Positions 8,711-10,358 of a stretch of DNA of 10,358 nucleotides are shown in pieces. The position numbers and the translations under genes were made by a program. Under the pieces are notes generated by a model that saw only the letters and a list, made by a program, of their open reading frames with translations, had not been told where the DNA came from and searched no databases. Each line of letters opens with the position of its first letter. The stretch's first letter is position 1. Source of the DNA: Planctomycetaceae bacterium (GTDB lineage: Bacteria; Planctomycetota; Planctomycetia; Planctomycetales; Planctomycetaceae); NCBI GenBank assembly GCA_020426085.1, contig JAGQQP010000099.1, forward strand, positions 1-10,358, given 5' to 3'.

Positions 8711-8715
8711 TCCTT
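8711..8715 (-). promoter_or_regulatory. Shine-Dalgarno site fixing the GTG start of ppc
   Basis: The minus strand reads AAGGA here, followed by 9 bases and then GTG. The in-frame TAA just upstream (8714-8716) excludes any earlier start, and no nearby ATG is better placed, so ppc starts with GTG. Confidence 0.75.
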
Positions 8716-8772
8716 AAATTAAAAAACACCTATTTCGAAGAGTCAGTGGATTTTAGCAACATCACATGTCTG

Positions 8773-9120
8773 CTAATTCAGTTCTGGCTGTTGCAGATCA
8801 GTATGTCGCGAACGTTTAAATTTCTTTGAACGCGCCCTGTTACGTGAAATTGCGCGGGTCGCCTTCTCGGCAACTTTGGAAATACAAACATTAAGATCTT
8901 CATGCTTATGGTTAACGATAATTTGACCGGATCTATGTCTGATCATCACCCGACATGCTTTGTCGATGCCTCCCCTGGGGCCGTTCAAATCACTGACACA
9001 GAACTCGATGGATTTGATCATCAACTGAAATCGTGACAAGGCGTAGTTTAAACGTCGCTCGCAGAGTTGCTTCAACTGATGAGTCAATAACTGATTTCGA
9101 TCTGTAAAGGTGATTGTCAT
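8773..9120 (-). CDS. HPF/RaiA-family (S30AE) ribosome-associated protein, short form
   Basis: Small protein of the family that binds the 30S subunit in the mRNA/tRNA channel and silences or preserves ribosomes during slow growth. The 115 residues cover one S30AE domain without the C-terminal dimerisation domain of long HPF. The family pattern is visible: an N-terminal beta strand (MTITFTDRN), an amphipathic helix at about 11-30, a strand ending in SDLNGPRGGIDKACRV (43-58), a strand near 65-69, and a final basic helix (ISKVAEKATRAISRNRAR, 80-97) followed by a Lys/Arg-rich tail KKFKRSR. The density of basic residues fits rRNA binding. ATG at 9120 is supported by a strong Shine-Dalgarno, AGAGGAG on the minus strand (9128-9134), 7 bases from the start. 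It lies between dabA and ppc and has its own candidate promoter. A decayed paralogue lies directly upstream. Family confidence is high; whether it acts in hibernation, stress or another ribosome role is inferred from the family. Confidence 0.88.
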   Translation of the reverse strand: MTITFTDRNQLLTHQLKQLCERRLNYALSRFQLMIKSIEFCVSDLNGPRGGIDKACRVMIRHRSGQIIVNHKHEDLNVCISKVAEKATRAISRNRARSKKFKRSRHTDLQQPELN

Positions 9121-9158
9121 CGAACTTCTCCTCTTAGGTTAATATTCAGAAAATACGA

Positions 9159-9188
9159 ATTACACGTTCAGAGTATTTTCATTGTCAG
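9159..9188 (-). promoter_or_regulatory. Candidate sigma70-type promoter for the HPF/RaiA-like gene (and ppc)
   Basis: On the minus strand there is CTGACA (9183-9188, five of six matches to TTGACA), an 18-base spacer, and TGTAAT (9159-9164, five of six matches to TATAAT). Transcription would begin near 9152, leaving a leader of about 30 bases that contains the strong Shine-Dalgarno. The boxes and spacing are seen directly; activity is inferred, and planctomycete promoter consensus is not well established. Confidence 0.45.
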
Positions 9189-9196
9189 GTCTGACA
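9183..9196. repeat. Perfect inverted repeat overlapping the -35 box, possible operator
   Basis: TGTCAG-GT-CTGACA forms two perfect 6-base arms around a 2-base centre. One arm is the candidate -35 hexamer of the promoter before the HPF/RaiA-like gene, so a dimeric regulator bound here would block or guide RNA polymerase. No regulator gene is in the window, and 6-base arms can occur by chance. Confidence 0.35.
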
Positions 9197-9302
9197 TTAA
9201 GCTTCTTTAGTCTGAATGTTTTGTCATGTATTGATTCCATCAAGTTGAAGCCCCTGAACTGGGGCCGTTATCGAGTTCGTACAGGCAACTCACTCGTGCC
9301 AA

Positions 9303-9488
9303 TCAACGTTCTCGAACGCGAGAAATTTCTCGCTGGGCCTACTCAGCAATCTTGGATATGCAGGCGTCAATTTCTTCACCATTCTGATGAAATACAATAT
9401 GACCATCGCCATGAATGATCCCTACCCGATATGCTTTAGCCATATCGTCTTGTCAACCTTTAACTGTTTGATCATTAAAATCAGATCT
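9303..9488 (-). pseudogene. Decayed second HPF/RaiA-like gene (C-terminal relic)
   Basis: One reading frame on the minus strand translates to an evident relative of the intact HPF/RaiA protein encoded just downstream. Over 43 ungapped positions, starting at AYRV (ACRV in the intact protein), 21 residues are identical, including CISKIAE versus CISKVAE and ISRVRER versus ISRNRAR. The frame is broken by TGA at 9453-9455 and TAG at 9339-9341, and closes at TGA 9303-9305. Upstream of the alignable part a short SDFND matches SDLNG, and before that RYLLSR (to about 9509) resembles NYALSR of the intact protein, as if about 12 residues were deleted between them. The first quarter or so of the gene is absent: the dabA stop lies immediately upstream. 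There is no start codon with a ribosome site. Divergence from the neighbour is large, so this is an old paralogue that decayed, not a fresh duplication. The same frame stays open past its stop to another TGA at 9240-9242, which may be the former C-terminal tail. Confidence 0.8.
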
Positions 9489-9510
9489 AGAGAGCAGGTA
9501 CCTAAATCGA

Positions 9511-10358
9511 TCAGGGCATCAAAACATTTGATGTCTGTGACAGTTCAATCTTTTTCCAGTTCCCATCGGTGGAGTACTGAAACTGCTGTTGTTCATCCAG
9601 TGAAATCAGGTGCATCCAGCCACCACTGACTAGATTCGCAATACTTTGATGTTTCGAAATAATCTTTTCGATGACGTTTCTCGGAGCAGCGATCACAACT
9701 TGTAACCGTAGTGGTTTGTGCTGTAAACTTTCACCTGTGTCCAGAGACTGCCAGGGTAAACCCGTCATCAGATCACCACCATTACCTGATAGAATTCCAA
9801 AGCCACCCACGACATTATGCAACGTCTTGTTTCCGCTGCCGAAATGGTGATTATCGACAGTAGAGGCGTAATATTGCATATTGATCCAGTGTGCGACGAT
9901 CATGGGGGCCGTCATGATATTCTCGAGTACAACCCCTTCCGGATCGTTTTTGTGATCATAACTGTGCAGAAATGTTCGTGCATCCAGATCGATCTCATGA
10001 GTCAATTCTCGGGGAGCGATGACAAAGGCGGCATTCCCTGCCAGTCCCCACTCAGGACGGACTTCAGACCAGTCACCGGCTCGTCGCATCAGATCTGAGA
10101 CTGTGGACGCTTTCACAACCGGCATTCGCTCGACCCGCGATTTTTCGGAGGCAAGCTGAGATAAATCGGTTAACGTTTTCAAGTCCGCATGGTGCGTTTC
10201 TGGTACCTGGTCAATTTCAAAATATTCGATCACATCTGTCGTCGTATTGTGTAATCCTGCGATAAACCAGGTATCGGAGGGAATGATGATTCCCCGATGT
10301 TTCAGACCACGGCGCACCACAGCCTGGTTCAGTATTTTCGCTGCAATTCGGGCATTCG
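9511..10358 (-). CDS. dabA: DabA-type inorganic carbon transporter subunit (DUF2309), C-terminal part, cut by window edge
   Basis: DabA is the peripheral, beta-carbonic-anhydrase-like zinc subunit that works with the NuoL-like membrane protein DabB to accumulate bicarbonate using the ion gradient. The 281 residues here match the C-terminal third of the family. Family landmarks in order, numbered from the first full codon in the window: NARIAAKILN at the edge, HNTTTD (36-41), WSEVRPEWGLAGN (96-108), FLHSYD (129-134), MTAPMIVAHWINMQYYAST (148-166), FGSGNKTLHNVVGG (172-185) and GNGGDLMTGLPWQS (191-204). The frame is open to the window edge, so the GTG at 10318-10320 is an internal Val codon, not the start. 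Family members usually have about 800-1000 residues, so most of the gene lies outside. The zinc-binding residues (Cys351, Asp353, His524, Cys539 in the Halothiobacillus protein) would lie upstream of the visible part and cannot be checked. No DabB gene is in the window. The stop at 9511 is followed directly by the HPF/RaiA relic. Confidence 0.92.
   Translation of the reverse strand, partial: NARIAAKILNQAVVRRGLKHRGIIIPSDTWFIAGLHNTTTDVIEYFEIDQVPETHHADLKTLTDLSQLASEKSRVERMPVVKASTVSDLMRRAGDWSEVRPEWGLAGNAAFVIAPRELTHEIDLDARTFLHSYDHKNDPEGVVLENIMTAPMIVAHWINMQYYASTVDNHHFGSGNKTLHNVVGGFGILSGNGGDLMTGLPWQSLDTGESLQHKPLRLQVVIAAPRNVIEKIISKHQSIANLVSGGWMHLISLDEQQQFQYSTDGNWKKIELSQTSNVLMP

Noticed and set aside
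9250..9265. GCCCC-TGAACT-GGGGC hairpin as an intrinsic terminator for dabA
   Set aside because: The stem is only 5 pairs and is not followed by a T-run on either strand.
9318..9333. Perfect 16-base palindrome GCGAGAAATTTCTCGC
   Set aside because: It falls within the relic reading frame (Arg-Glu-Ile-Ser-Arg codons), has no loop and no T-run, and is not near a promoter, so I do not call it an operator or terminator.
9182..9418. Plus-strand 78-residue open frame in the dabA to HPF/RaiA gap
   Set aside because: It is antisense to the HPF/RaiA relic and has no family resemblance; the minus-strand frame explains the sequence.
10318..10320. GTG as the start of the 9511-10320 gene
   Set aside because: The frame stays open to the window edge and the residues before GTG (NARIAAKILNQA) match the DabA family, so this codon is internal.

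Overview
The window reads as a chromosomal segment from a planctomycete, most likely a marine or aquatic Planctomycetaceae of the Gimesia type. This is an inference from protein style (the HlyD C-terminal barrel, the short HPF/RaiA protein, the PEP carboxylase) and from balanced base composition, not from a marker gene. All six intact or partial genes lie on the minus strand, so transcription runs from high to low coordinates. I see no tRNA, rRNA, CRISPR array, transposase or attachment site.

Right part (about 8700-10358): the C-terminal third of a DabA-type inorganic carbon transporter subunit (DUF2309), cut by the window edge. It is followed by a 390-base gap that is not empty. The gap carries a decayed fragment of a second HPF/RaiA-like gene, with in-frame stops and no N-terminus, and then a plausible sigma70-type promoter overlapped by a perfect inverted repeat. 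Next come an intact 115-residue HPF/RaiA-family ribosome-associated protein and, 71 bases further, a complete phosphoenolpyruvate carboxylase (ppc) with a GTG start. DabA systems deliver bicarbonate and PEP carboxylase consumes it, so the neighbourhood suggests carbon supply for anaplerotic oxaloacetate synthesis, with a growth-state ribosome factor between them. That link is inferred from gene order only.

Left part (about 1-5670): after a 289-base AT-rich intergenic region comes a three-gene export unit in the order ABC exporter, HlyD-type periplasmic adaptor, TolC-type outer-membrane lipoprotein. Together these resemble a type I secretion or tripartite efflux machine. The ABC and HlyD genes are 4 bases apart and almost certainly co-transcribed; the TolC-like gene follows after 210 bases.

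The most unusual feature is the ABC protein. Its Walker A is intact, but the Q-loop glutamine, the signature LSGGQ, the catalytic glutamate after Walker B and the H-loop histidine are all altered, although the reading frame and the rest of the fold are undamaged. Its N-terminal domain also looks like a C39-type peptidase fold without the catalytic residues. The second notable item is the HPF/RaiA pseudogene relic between dabA and the intact HPF/RaiA gene.
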